This document shows positions 35,633 through 44,657 of a stretch of 64,000 bases of DNA, one piece after another. This DNA comes from Thermoanaerobaculia bacterium. Its GTDB lineage: Bacteria; Acidobacteriota; Thermoanaerobaculia; Multivoradales; JAIOJS01. A program made the translations under genes and the position numbers. The stretch covers positions 116,677 through 180,676 of the forward strand of contig JAUIDB010000007.1 in the NCBI GenBank assembly GCA_030429235.1, given 5' to 3'. The notes under the pieces are model-generated. The model was given only the letters and a program-made list of their open reading frames with translations. It did no database searches and was not told the origin of the DNA. Numbering within the stretch: position 1 is the stretch's first letter; each line of letters opens with the position of its first letter.

Positions 35633-36220
35633 TCAGGGATTTCGCCGAATCTCTCGGCCGCTGCGCGCGATCAGACCGCCTCTTTCTAGGCGGCTGAGCG
35701 AGCGATAGAGGGTCTCGGGCGCAAGACCGAGCTCCACTCCGATCTCACTCGTCGGCTGATCGCCGTCCCACTTCTCTCCCAGGCTCTCCAGAAGGCCCAG
35801 GTAGGCGAGGACCCGTTCGTCAGCTCGGCGAATGGAGCGAATCTCGAGGAGCGCTCGCAAGCGTCGCACCTGCCCAGCGAGCTGCTCGAGAAGACCCTCT
35901 GCTCCGAGAGGGTCCGACCGCAGCCGATCGAGCACCGTTTCCTTCGGGAAGCGAAGGAATCGGCTAGCGACCTCGGCTCTTGCGTCGCAGTGGTACCGAG
36001 AAGAAAACAGTGCCGCCTCTGCCACGCCCTGCCCTCTGCGAAGGACGCCAAGAGTCACCGGAGTGCCGTCGGCCAGGGGTCGCTCCAAGCGAACGCGACC
36101 TCGTTGGACGAGGTAGATCGCGTCAGCGGAGTCCCCCCGGCGGAAGAGATACTCCCCGCGGGCGAGATCGAGCGCCCGATCCGGATCGGGCAGGACCTCG
36201 TCCAGTCGTGGGGTCCTCAC
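35633..36220 (-). CDS. Crp/Fnr-family transcriptional regulator
   Basis: A 195-residue regulator: cyclic-nucleotide-binding-like barrel (LARGEYLFRRGDSADAIYLVQRGRVRLERPL), a dimerisation helix and a C-terminal winged helix (TSEIGVELGLAPETLYRSLSRLERGGLI). It lacks the N-terminal Cys cluster of FNR, so it should not bind an Fe-S cluster; its one cysteine is in SRYHCDAR. The ligand is unknown. It follows the NtrC-type regulator gene by 43 bases, adding a second regulatory layer to the efflux operon. Confidence 0.85.
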   Translation of the reverse strand: MRTPRLDEVLPDPDRALDLARGEYLFRRGDSADAIYLVQRGRVRLERPLADGTPVTLGVLRRGQGVAEAALFSSRYHCDARAEVASRFLRFPKETVLDRLRSDPLGAEGLLEQLAGQVRRLRALLEIRSIRRADERVLAYLGLLESLGEKWDGDQPTSEIGVELGLAPETLYRSLSRLERGGLIARSGREIRRNP

Positions 36221-36263
36221 GCGTCCGAGCTCGAACTGACGGCGATCGGCCAGAGCGACCCGG

Positions 36264-37613
36264 TCATACGTCAGAGATCCCGAGATCCTTCAGCCGACGA
36301 TAGAGCGTCGACGCGTTGACCCCGAGCCGCCGGGCGGCTTCCTCCCGGTTTCCGCCGGTCGACTCCAGGACCTGTCGGATGTGCTGTGCCTCGTAGGCAT
36401 GGACGGCGCTGCGCAGGTCGTCCGAGGCCGGCCCGCCGCCGAGGTCGCCACGGATGTCGGTGGGAAGATCAGCAGCTCCCAGGACCTCGTTCTCCGCCAG
36501 GAGAACGGCTCTTTCGAGGACATTCTCGAGCTCCCGAACGTTGCCCTTCCAGGGTGCACTCATCACCGCCTGCATCGCGGCTCGATCGAGCCCCCTGACC
36601 CGGCGACCGAGCTTGCGGCTCAGCTTGCGCAGCAGATGCTCGACGAGTGGCGGAATGTCGCCGCGCCGCTCCCGGAGCGGTGGCATTCGGATCTCGATGA
36701 CCTTGAGGCGGTAGTAGAGGTCCTCGCGAAAGCGCCCCTCTTCGATCTCCCGAGAAAGATCCCGGTTGGTCGCGGCGACGACTCGGACATCCACCTTCAT
36801 CGGACGCGTGCCTCCGACGGGGAGGACCTCACCGTCCTCCAGCACGCGCAACAGCTTCGGTTGAAGCTCCAATGGGAGCTCACCGATCTCGTCGAGGAAG
36901 AGGGTGCCCCGGTCCGCCAACTCGAAATGGCCGGTTCGCTCCCGAATCGCGCCCGTGAAGGCCCCCTTCGCGTGCCCGAAGAGCTCGCTCTCGACCAGCT
37001 CTCGGGGTAGAGCGGAGCAGTTGACCGCCACGAAGGGGCGCTCCGAGCCGCGGCCCTGCTCGTGGAGAGAGCGGGCCGCGAGCTCCTTGCCGGTTCCGCT
37101 CTCGCCGGTCACGAGAACTGTCGAAGCAGCCGGGGCAATGCGCTCGATCAGAGTCCGGATGTGCTGCATCAGCTCGCTGTCGCCGACCAGCGTCGTCCCC
37201 GGTGACGCCTCCGCTGCAACACGCCTGAGATAGCGGACTTCACGACGTAGCCGCAGCTCTTCGGTGCAGCGCTCGATCTTCCGCAGGAGCTCGTCGGGCT
37301 CGAGCGGCTTGAGGAGGAAGTCGAGAGCCCCTCTTCGAAACGCCTCCACCGCCGTGTCCATCGTGCCGAACGCGGTGACGATCAGAATCGCCGCCTCGGG
37401 ACAGAGGGCAGAGAGTCGATCGGTCACCTCGACCCCGTTCAGCCCCGGCATCTGCAGGTCGCAGAGCACGACGTCCGGAGGCTCCTCGCCAGCCAGGCGC
37501 AGGCCCTCCTCACCGTCGGGGGCCGTCCGGCAACTGTACCCCTCGTCCCGGAGCAGACTCGCGAGATCCTCGCGGAAGACCTCTTCGTCGTCGATGATCA
37601 GGATGCGACTCAC
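36264..37613 (-). CDS. NtrC-family response regulator (sigma-54 activator)
   Basis: A 449-residue regulator: receiver domain with phospho-acceptor D52 ([10 protein letters not shown]), AAA+ domain with Walker A GESGTGKE (170-177) and GAFTGA (217-222), and a Fis-type helix-turn-helix at the C-terminus ([22 protein letters not shown]). It resembles ZraR/AtoC regulators of metal and envelope responses. It is translationally coupled to its kinase by a 4-base overlap. GAFTGA means it works only with sigma-54, and the three -24/-12 promoters of this island are its likely targets. Confidence 0.92.
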   Translation of the reverse strand: MSRILIIDDEEVFREDLASLLRDEGYSCRTAPDGEEGLRLAGEEPPDVVLCDLQMPGLNGVEVTDRLSALCPEAAILIVTAFGTMDTAVEAFRRGALDFLLKPLEPDELLRKIERCTEELRLRREVRYLRRVAAEASPGTTLVGDSELMQHIRTLIERIAPAASTVLVTGESGTGKELAARSLHEQGRGSERPFVAVNCSALPRELVESELFGHAKGAFTGAIRERTGHFELADRGTLFLDEIGELPLELQPKLLRVLEDGEVLPVGGTRPMKVDVRVVAATNRDLSREIEEGRFREDLYYRLKVIEIRMPPLRERRGDIPPLVEHLLRKLSRKLGRRVRGLDRAAMQAVMSAPWKGNVRELENVLERAVLLAENEVLGAADLPTDIRGDLGGGPASDDLRSAVHAYEAQHIRQVLESTGGNREEAARRLGVNASTLYRRLKDLGISDV

Positions 37614-39163
37614 GAGAGGTCCCCCACCGGCAGAACCAGGACGAATCGTGCCCCGCCCTCCGGCCGGTTGTGAGCCTCGATGCGTCCGCCGTGTGCATTG
37701 GCGAACCCGGAAGAGATCGCCAGCCCGAGGCCCGTTCCGTCGGTTTTCGTGGTGAAGAAGGGTTCGAAGAGATTCTCCCGGGACGATTCCTCGAAGCCCG
37801 AGCCCTCGTCCTCGACGCTCAGGCGAAGCTCTCCTTCCTCTCGGGAGCCGCGGATCCGCACCGTTCCTCCCACGGGCATCGCTTCGGCGGCGTTCAAACA
37901 GAGGTTGAGGAGGATCTGACCCACCTGGTCGCGGACCGCATGAACCAACACGTCCTCGACGGAGACGTCGAGCCGAATCCCATCCGCTCGGGGGTCCAGC
38001 TCGACGATGCCGACCGTCTCGTCGACCAGCTCGCGAATGTTCCAGCGCGCCCGATCGCGACGCACCTTGCCGAAGTGAGAGACGCCGCGCAGAATCCTGG
38101 AGATCCGTTCGATCTGAGTTCGCAGAACCTGAAGGCTCTGGGTGAGGAACTCCTCGTCCGCGGCCCGGCGTTCGAGCAGGCGAAGCCGAGTCGTCATCGA
38201 AGCCAAGGGGTTCCCGATCTCGTGAGCGATGCCCGCCGCGAGCCGCCCGAGGACCGAGAGCTTTCCAGCTCGGATGGCCTCCTCTTCGAGCGCCTTACGA
38301 CCGGTCGTGTCCTCGATGACCTCGACGACCTGGATCACGCGCCCTGCTGGATTGCGCAGGGGTGTCGCCGAGTGCCGGAAGTAGCGCGTACTCCCCCTCG
38401 CGACCTCTCGACGGCGTTCGGCGGACGCCGGCTTGCCGGTCTCGAGGACCTCCCGGACGACGCACGTCTCGCACCGGCCCTCGCCCGGCTCGGCCAGCGG
38501 GCAATGGGCGTCCGGCTCTGGCCCGGCCCAGGCGAGCCACTCGGCGGCCCGCCCGCTTAGCCAGCGGAGAGTCGGACCGCGCTCGGCGAGCATCATCCCG
38601 ACCCCAGCCGCACCGACGACGCCCTCCAGACGCTCGCGAGCGAGATGAGAGGCGTCTGCTGCGTCCTCCAGAGTTCGTCGCTGGCGACCGACCAGGACCC
38701 CCACGACGATCCCGATGACCCAGAGGCTGAAGATCTCGCCCAGCTGGTTGAGATTTTCCAGGACCTGGCCGGACCAGCGGGAGGCGACGAAGGGCAGGTA
38801 GACGGCCGTGGTTGCCGCCGCTGCCGTCGCCCCGCCCCGGACCCCGAACCAGATTCCGGCCAGCACGACCGGAACCATGAAGAGCTTCCGCAACGCGATG
38901 TGGATCAGGTGGAGGGTCGCGCTCCCCATGGGCGTGGCCCAGTGCAGGAGCGCGATCCCGAAGACCAGGGCACCGATGACGGCCCAACGCAACCGGGGAC
39001 CTCGCCCCGCGACCTCGCGCGGGCCTGCACCCGGCAACGGTTCGCCCGGAAGCTTCGAACGAGGCGCCGCCAGACCGTCCCGAACGGAATCCGGAGGAGA
39101 CGGCAGGACCGACGGCTCGACGCGACCGTCGGCCGCCGCGGGGGCGGGAAGGGTCTCGCTCAC
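37610..39163 (-). CDS. sensor histidine kinase with Cys-motif PAS domain
   Basis: A 517-residue kinase starting at a GTG that overlaps the DUF3347 gene stop (GTGA). Several membrane helices (RWAVIGALVFGIALLHWA, KLFMVPVVLAGIWFGVRGG, EIFSLWVIGIVVGVLVG) resemble a DUF4118/MASE-like sensor. A PAS domain follows carrying C-x9-C-x2-C (HCPLAEPGEGRCETC), then H-box GIAHEIGNPLASM and ATPase motifs QILLNLCLNAAEA, FEPFFTTKTDGTGLGLAI. It pairs with the NtrC-type regulator. Metal or redox sensing by the Cys motif is an attractive inference. Confidence 0.88.
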   Translation of the reverse strand: MSETLPAPAAADGRVEPSVLPSPPDSVRDGLAAPRSKLPGEPLPGAGPREVAGRGPRLRWAVIGALVFGIALLHWATPMGSATLHLIHIALRKLFMVPVVLAGIWFGVRGGATAAAATTAVYLPFVASRWSGQVLENLNQLGEIFSLWVIGIVVGVLVGRQRRTLEDAADASHLARERLEGVVGAAGVGMMLAERGPTLRWLSGRAAEWLAWAGPEPDAHCPLAEPGEGRCETCVVREVLETGKPASAERRREVARGSTRYFRHSATPLRNPAGRVIQVVEVIEDTTGRKALEEEAIRAGKLSVLGRLAAGIAHEIGNPLASMTTRLRLLERRAADEEFLTQSLQVLRTQIERISRILRGVSHFGKVRRDRARWNIRELVDETVGIVELDPRADGIRLDVSVEDVLVHAVRDQVGQILLNLCLNAAEAMPVGGTVRIRGSREEGELRLSVEDEGSGFEESSRENLFEPFFTTKTDGTGLGLAISSGFANAHGGRIEAHNRPEGGARFVLVLPVGDLS

Positions 39164-39666
39164 CCCTCGACGATCTCTCCGCAGGTGGCCATCATCTGAC
39201 CATAGTACGGATTGCCGATGCTCTCGCCGTCGGGCTGGAGCCAGGACTGCTTCTTCATCGGACAATAGGCGACGACGGGGCCGCTCCCCGAGGCCTGGCG
39301 CCAACGGACCAGCGGCTTGGTCAGCTCGTAGAAGGCACCGCGGACGGGCTCGATGCCTTCGGCCTTCTCCAGCTTCTTGGCCGCTTCGATCGCCTCGGGC
39401 AGGAGGCTCTCGACCTCGGCGAGCTTGTCGGCAGGCACGCCGGCCGACTCCGCCGAGAGGTCCGCTCGGAGAGCCTCGAGAGCCTCGCGGAGCTTCTTCG
39501 CCGGCTCAGCTACGCCCTCGATCGAGTCTTGGACCAGCTGAGCGCGAATCGCCTCGTAGTGGGGCATCAGGGCGTCCATTCCGGCTGCGTCGGCAGCGGT
39601 CGCAGCCAGCGTCGGTGCGAGAAGCAGGCTCGCGACGGTGAGAATGAGGAGCTTCGTTCTACGCAT
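39160..39666 (-). CDS. DUF3347-type exported protein
   Basis: A 168-residue exported protein: signal peptide (MRRTKLLILTVASLLLAPTLAATA), a helical segment, and the C-terminal motif VAYCPMKKQSWLQPDGESIG followed by NPYYGQMMATCGEIVE. This motif is shared with the C-terminal region of many CusB-like adaptors (DUF3347) and probably binds Cu(I) through Cys/Met. AGGAGG precedes the ATG. It overlaps the RND gene by 8 bases and the kinase gene by 4, so it belongs firmly to the pump operon. Here the domain is a separate protein, perhaps a periplasmic donor to the pump. Confidence 0.8.
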   Translation of the reverse strand: MRRTKLLILTVASLLLAPTLAATAADAAGMDALMPHYEAIRAQLVQDSIEGVAEPAKKLREALEALRADLSAESAGVPADKLAEVESLLPEAIEAAKKLEKAEGIEPVRGAFYELTKPLVRWRQASGSGPVVAYCPMKKQSWLQPDGESIGNPYYGQMMATCGEIVEG

Positions 39667-42600
39667 GTTCGTTTCCTCCTGAAGGAGTGTCGGCCTCGCG
39701 GGGGCTCCACGAGGAGTCATGGGATTCGGACGGCGACGAGGCATCTTCCTCGGAGCCGTCCGTCGTCGGAACAGAGTCGCTCGTTTCGGGCAGATCGGCG
39801 GACCGTCCCCCCGGGAACAGAGGCCCGCTGCGCAGGCCGATCGAGCGCCAGATGAAATAGATCGCCGGGAAGACGGCAAGCTCTCCCACGAACGAGGTGA
39901 AGAGGCCGCCCACCATCGGGGCGGCGATCCGCTTCATCACATCGGCACCGGTGCCGGTGGCCCAGAGAATCGGCACCAACGCCAGGAAAGTCGTGACGAC
40001 GGCCATCGTCTTCGGACGGATCCGCTTGACGGCGCCGTGCTCGACGGCATCAGCCAGGTCCGTGACCGAGACCATCTTGCCGGCGGCCCGCCAGCGCTCC
40101 CAGGCGATGTCCAGGTAGAGGAGCATCACGACACCGGTCTCGGCCGCGAGACCCGCGAGCGCGATCAGTCCGACCCAGACGGCAATCGACCAGTTGTACC
40201 CGAGCCAGTAGAGCAGCCAGACCGAGCCGACGACGGCGAACGGCACGGCGATCAGCACGATCCCGGTTTTGACGATCGAGCGGGTGTTCAGATAGAGGAT
40301 GAAGAAGATCAGAAAGAGAGTGACCGGAACGATCAGCAGCAGCCGGGCCCGCGCCCGCTGCATGTACTCGTACTGCCCGGACCAGAAGATGGTGTAGCCG
40401 GCGGGCAGCTGCACCTCTTCGGCCACGACCTCCCGGGCGTGCTCCACCCAGGACCCGACATCGATCCCCCGCAGGTCGACGTAGACCCAGGCATTGGGCC
40501 GGGCGTTCTCCGATTTGATCCCCGGAGGTCCCTGGTGGAGGTCGATCGTCGCCAGTTGCCCCAACGGAACCTGGAGGCCGGACGGGGTCGAGACCAGGAT
40601 CTCCCGCAGGCGCTGTGCGTCGTCCCGGAGCTCCCGGGGATAGCGGATGTTGATCGGGTAGCGCTCGAGGCCCTCGACCGTCCAGGACACGTTCATCCCG
40701 CCGATCGCCGACTGGATGACGTCCTGCACGTCGCCGACGGTCAGGCCGTAGCGGGCTGCCGCCGTGCGGTCGATCTCGAAGTCGAAGTAGTTCCCGCCCA
40801 TCACCCGCTCGGCGAATGCGGAGAGCGTCCCGCGAAGCGGCTTGACGACCGCTTCGACCTCCTTGGCGAGGCGCTCGAGCTCGCGCAGATCCGGACCGGC
40901 GATCTTGATCCCGACCGGCGTCTTGATCCCCGTCGACAGCATGTCGATCCGGGTCTTGATCGGCATCGTCCAGGCGTTGGTCAGGCCGGGGAATTGGATC
41001 GCAGCATCCATCTCCTCGACGAGCCTCTCCTTGGTCATGCCCTCGCGCCACTCGGAGGGGTCCTTCAAAACGATCGTCGTCTCGATCATCGACAACGGCG
41101 CCGGGTCGGTCGCGGTCTCGGCCCGGCCCACCTTGCCGAAGACCGACTCGACCTCCGGGAACTCTCGGATGATCTTGTCGGTCTGCTGGAGCAGCTCCTT
41201 GGCCTTGGTGATCGAGATGCCCGGGAACGTGGTCGGCATGTAGAGCAGATCGCCCTCCCAGAGGGGAGGCATGAACTCCGAGCCCATCCGTTGCATCGGG
41301 ACGAAGGTGATCGCGACGAGCAGCGCCGCGACGACGACGATCGGCCAGCGCCAGCGCAGCGACCAACGGAGGAGCGGCGTGTAGAGCCGGTAGAGCAGCC
41401 GCGAGACCGGGTGGTTCTCCTCGCTGTGGATCTTGCCCCGGACGAACCAGAACATGAGCACCGGGATGATGGTCACCGCCAGTAGCGACGAAGCGGCCAT
41501 CGCGTAGGTCTTCGTGAAGGCCAGGGGTTTGAAGAGCCGGCCCTCCTGGTTCTCCAGCGTGAAGACCGGCATGAAGGAGACCGTGATCACGAGCAGCGTG
41601 AAGAAGAGCGTGGGTCCGACCTCCTGGGCCGAGCGGAGGATGATCTCGAAATGGCTCCGCTTGCCCCGCCACTCCTCGTAGTGCTTGTGGGCGTTCTCCA
41701 CCATCACGATCGAGGCGTCGACGAGGACACCGATCGAGATCGCGATCCCGCCGAGCGACATGATGTTCGCGCCCAGACCCTGCATCTTCATGACGATGAA
41801 GGAGATGAGGATCGAGACCGGGATCGAGAAGATCGCGACCAGCGCCGAACGGAAGTGGAAGAGGAAGACGATGCAGACCAGCGCCACGATGATCGACTCC
41901 TCGATCAGCGTGTGGGTGAGCGTGTCGATCGAGCGGTGGATCAGAGCCGTCCGGTCGTAGGCGACCCCGATCTCGACGTCCTCCGGAAGCCCCTGTTTCA
42001 GCTCGGCGAGCTTCGCTTTCACCCGGTCGATCGTCTCCAGGGTGTCGGCGCCCGAACGCACCACGACGATGCCACCGACCGTTTCCCCCTCGCCGTTCCA
42101 CTCCGCGAGGCCGCGGCGGATCTCTGGACCGATCGTCACCGTGGCCACGTCCCGGAGCAGGACCGGCGTCCCGCCGGGACCGACACCGAGGACGACCTCC
42201 TCGAGGTCCTGGACATCGCGCACGTACCCGAGCCCTCGGACCATGTACTCCCGCTCGGCCATCTCGACGACCCGGCCGCCGACGTCGTTGTTCGAGCGCT
42301 GGATCGCCCTCTTCACCTGCTGGAGCGGGATGTCGTAGGCCCGCAGCTTCACCGGGTCGACCTCGACTTGGTACTGGCGAACGAAGCCTCCGATCGACGC
42401 CACCTCCGAAACACCATCGACGGCGGTCAAGGCGTACTTGAGGTACCAGTCCTGAAGACTCCTCAGGTCGGCGAGCGATTTCTCGTCCGAGTTGAGGGTG
42501 TACATGAAAGCCCAGCCCACCCCCGTCGCGTCGGGCCCGAGCTGAGGCGCCACTCCCGACGGCAGCTGACGCGCCAGACCCGAGAGGTACTCGAGGACAC

Positions 42601-42925
42601 GCGACCGGGCCCAGTACATGTCGGTCCCGTCCTCGAAGATCACGTAGACGAAGGAGTAGCCGAAGAACGAGTACCCCCGGACGACCTTTGCGTAGGGCAC
42701 CGAGAGCATCTTGGTGGTGATCGGGTAGGTCACCTGGTCTTCGACGACCTCGGGAGCCTGGCCAGCGTACTCGGTGAAGATGATGACCTGGACGTCCGAC
42801 AGGTCGGGGATCGCGTCGAGCCGCGTTTCCCGAATCGCCCACACTCCTCCCAGGATGGCCATGACGAGGGCCACCACCATCACCAGCTGGTTGCGGAGCG
42901 ACCATTCGATGAGCTTGTCGAGCAT
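39659..42925 (-). CDS. cusA: CusA-like heavy-metal RND transporter
   Basis: A 1,088-residue RND pump. The N-terminus LDKLIEWSLRNQLVMVVALVMAILGGVWA and GGIAISIGVLVDASIVMVENAHK in TM4 place it with CusA/SilA (monovalent metal) rather than CzcA. AYDRTALIHRS and EFMPPLWEGDLLYMPTTFPGIS are also CusA-like. The ATG at 42925 has GAGGGA upstream; an ATG at 42961 would add 12 residues. An unusual acidic/Ser-rich cytoplasmic tail of about 55 residues follows the last helix. The adaptor and outer-membrane genes lie directly upstream, so a complete tripartite Cu(I)/Ag(I) pump is encoded. Confidence 0.92.
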   Translation of the reverse strand: MLDKLIEWSLRNQLVMVVALVMAILGGVWAIRETRLDAIPDLSDVQVIIFTEYAGQAPEVVEDQVTYPITTKMLSVPYAKVVRGYSFFGYSFVYVIFEDGTDMYWARSRVLEYLSGLARQLPSGVAPQLGPDATGVGWAFMYTLNSDEKSLADLRSLQDWYLKYALTAVDGVSEVASIGGFVRQYQVEVDPVKLRAYDIPLQQVKRAIQRSNNDVGGRVVEMAEREYMVRGLGYVRDVQDLEEVVLGVGPGGTPVLLRDVATVTIGPEIRRGLAEWNGEGETVGGIVVVRSGADTLETIDRVKAKLAELKQGLPEDVEIGVAYDRTALIHRSIDTLTHTLIEESIIVALVCIVFLFHFRSALVAIFSIPVSILISFIVMKMQGLGANIMSLGGIAISIGVLVDASIVMVENAHKHYEEWRGKRSHFEIILRSAQEVGPTLFFTLLVITVSFMPVFTLENQEGRLFKPLAFTKTYAMAASSLLAVTIIPVLMFWFVRGKIHSEENHPVSRLLYRLYTPLLRWSLRWRWPIVVVAALLVAITFVPMQRMGSEFMPPLWEGDLLYMPTTFPGISITKAKELLQQTDKIIREFPEVESVFGKVGRAETATDPAPLSMIETTIVLKDPSEWREGMTKERLVEEMDAAIQFPGLTNAWTMPIKTRIDMLSTGIKTPVGIKIAGPDLRELERLAKEVEAVVKPLRGTLSAFAERVMGGNYFDFEIDRTAAARYGLTVGDVQDVIQSAIGGMNVSWTVEGLERYPINIRYPRELRDDAQRLREILVSTPSGLQVPLGQLATIDLHQGPPGIKSENARPNAWVYVDLRGIDVGSWVEHAREVVAEEVQLPAGYTIFWSGQYEYMQRARARLLLIVPVTLFLIFFILYLNTRSIVKTGIVLIAVPFAVVGSVWLLYWLGYNWSIAVWVGLIALAGLAAETGVVMLLYLDIAWERWRAAGKMVSVTDLADAVEHGAVKRIRPKTMAVVTTFLALVPILWATGTGADVMKRIAAPMVGGLFTSFVGELAVFPAIYFIWRSIGLRSGPLFPGGRSADLPETSDSVPTTDGSEEDASSPSESHDSSWSPREADTPSGGNEHA

Positions 42926-42935
42926 GGCGAATCCC

Positions 42936-44657
42936 TCAGTGCCCCGAGTGGTTCGTGCCACTCGCCTCCGAAGGGGCCAGTCCGGTCTCCGTGGTGGTTG
43001 TGGCGCCAGAGGCAGCCGCCCGCTTGGAAGCGATCAGCTTCTGGATCGCCTCCCGCAGGTTGGACTCCGAATCGAGGAGGAACTGCGAAGAGGCGACGAT
43101 GTGCTCGCCCGCAGAGAGCCCCGAGAGGATCTGCACGTAGCGATCACCCGTGGCCCCGACGACCACGTTTCGCGGCGTGAATCGTCCTTCCCCTTCGGCG
43201 ACGATCACCAAGTTGCGCTCACCGGTCCTGATGAGCGCGATCGAAGGTACGGCGATCGCATCCTCGGCGGTGACGGGCTGGAATCGCACCGTCGCATACA
43301 TGCCGGCGCGAAGGCGCCCTTTCGGATTCGGCACTTCGATCCTCAGGCCGACGGTTCGCGTCTTCTCGTTGAGCTGAGGCTCGACGAAGCGAACCTCGCC
43401 CCGGAAGACCTCTCCTGGGAAGTACGAGAGTGAGATCTCCGCCTCGCTTCCGGTCTCGAGCCACGGAAGCTGATCTTCGAAGATCTCCACCGAGAGCCAC
43501 AGCGTCGACAGATCGGCGATGTGGAAGAGCTCCATCCCCGGTTTGACCGCCATCCCCTCGAGGCCCGGCATTCGCATCATGACGACGCCCGACGAGGGCG
43601 AGCGGACAGTCAGGGTGCGGATCGCCTTGCCCTGCTCTTCGATCGATCGCACCTGGTCCCCGCTGATGTCCCAGAAGGAGAGTCGCGTACGCGCGGCTTC
43701 GAGAAGGGCTTCGGCGCGGCGCCTGGCCTCCGGCGGAGCGCTTTCCAGCCGTCGGGCGAACGACAAGGCCGAGAGCAGCTCCTCCTGAGTCTGCACCAGC
43801 TCCGGCGAGTACACCTCGAAGAGAGCCTGTCCTTTCCGGACCGGCTCTCCGATGTAGTTGACGTACACCCTCTCGATGTACCCCTGGTACTTCGTGGTGA
43901 CCGAGACCATCTTCTGCTGGTCGTAGTCGAGGTAGCCGACGGTGCGGATCTCCCGCGAGAGACTTCGGTGCTCGACCGGAGCGGTCACGACGTTCATGTT
44001 CTGGACGACCGCGGGGTCGATCGTGACCGTGGCTCCTTCGGCCACCGGAGCCTGGTCGGCGTAGACTGGAACGAAGTCCATGCCCATCGCGTCCTTAGCC
44101 GGGACGTCGGAGACGACGCCGGGGTCATGGGGGTGGCGGTAGTAGAGGATCTCCCGCTCCACTCCGGTGGCTCCGGACGCCATCGGACCGCCCGAAGTCT
44201 CGATCGGGACGAGCTGGCGCCCGTCGATCGGGCACTCGCCGGGTTCCTCCTCGACGATCTGCGGATGGAATTCGCAAGTCCATTCCCTCGCGGCCGCCGG
44301 CCCTGGAGCCGGGAGCGCGACCGTCGCGCTGTGGTCGTCCGCTTCGAGGGGCACCAAGTTCATGCCGCAGATCGGGCACTGGCCCGGTTCTTCGAGGATG
44401 ACCTCGGGGTGCATGCCGCAGGTCCAGAGCCCGGAATCCGACTCGGTGTTCGGGTCCCCGGTCTCGGTGGCCCCGCCGTGGCCAAGGGTCTCGTGCAGCC
44501 AAGTGTCGACCGAATGAACTCCGAACGGGTCAGCCAGCAAGAAGACGGCCAAGCTCACGCCAACGAGAAGCCAGCCGAGGTTTGCGAGCATTCTGCGAGT
44601 CTGCGGCCTGGGGCCCGAGGGCTCCCCATATTCGGCGTCGAATCGTTCGTCTGTCAT
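42936..44657 (-). CDS. cusB: CusB-like adaptor with heavy-metal-binding modules
   Basis: A 573-residue membrane-fusion protein. After an N-terminal anchor (MLANLGWLLVGVSLAVFLLA) come three heavy-metal-binding-domain repeats: WTCGMHPEVILEEPGQCPIC, the degenerate WTCEFHPQIVEEEPGECPID, and a YYRHPHDP...AMGMDFVPVY form. The adaptor body follows with VSVTTKYQGYIERVYVNYIG and the barrel regions. These modules are typical of CusB proteins that receive Cu(I) from periplasmic donors. The second repeat has lost its last Cys (CPID instead of CPIC). The gene start overlaps the outer-membrane-factor stop (ATGA). Confidence 0.9.
   Translation of the reverse strand: MTDERFDAEYGEPSGPRPQTRRMLANLGWLLVGVSLAVFLLADPFGVHSVDTWLHETLGHGGATETGDPNTESDSGLWTCGMHPEVILEEPGQCPICGMNLVPLEADDHSATVALPAPGPAAAREWTCEFHPQIVEEEPGECPIDGRQLVPIETSGGPMASGATGVEREILYYRHPHDPGVVSDVPAKDAMGMDFVPVYADQAPVAEGATVTIDPAVVQNMNVVTAPVEHRSLSREIRTVGYLDYDQQKMVSVTTKYQGYIERVYVNYIGEPVRKGQALFEVYSPELVQTQEELLSALSFARRLESAPPEARRRAEALLEAARTRLSFWDISGDQVRSIEEQGKAIRTLTVRSPSSGVVMMRMPGLEGMAVKPGMELFHIADLSTLWLSVEIFEDQLPWLETGSEAEISLSYFPGEVFRGEVRFVEPQLNEKTRTVGLRIEVPNPKGRLRAGMYATVRFQPVTAEDAIAVPSIALIRTGERNLVIVAEGEGRFTPRNVVVGATGDRYVQILSGLSAGEHIVASSQFLLDSESNLREAIQKLIASKRAAASGATTTTETGLAPSEASGTNHSGH

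Noticed and set aside
40050-42905. 951-codon open frame on the minus strand inside cusA, plus long plus-strand frames at 39719-41485 and 41651-43180
   Set aside because: Arg/Gly/Asp-rich shadow translations; the cusA frame has full family motifs across the same bases.
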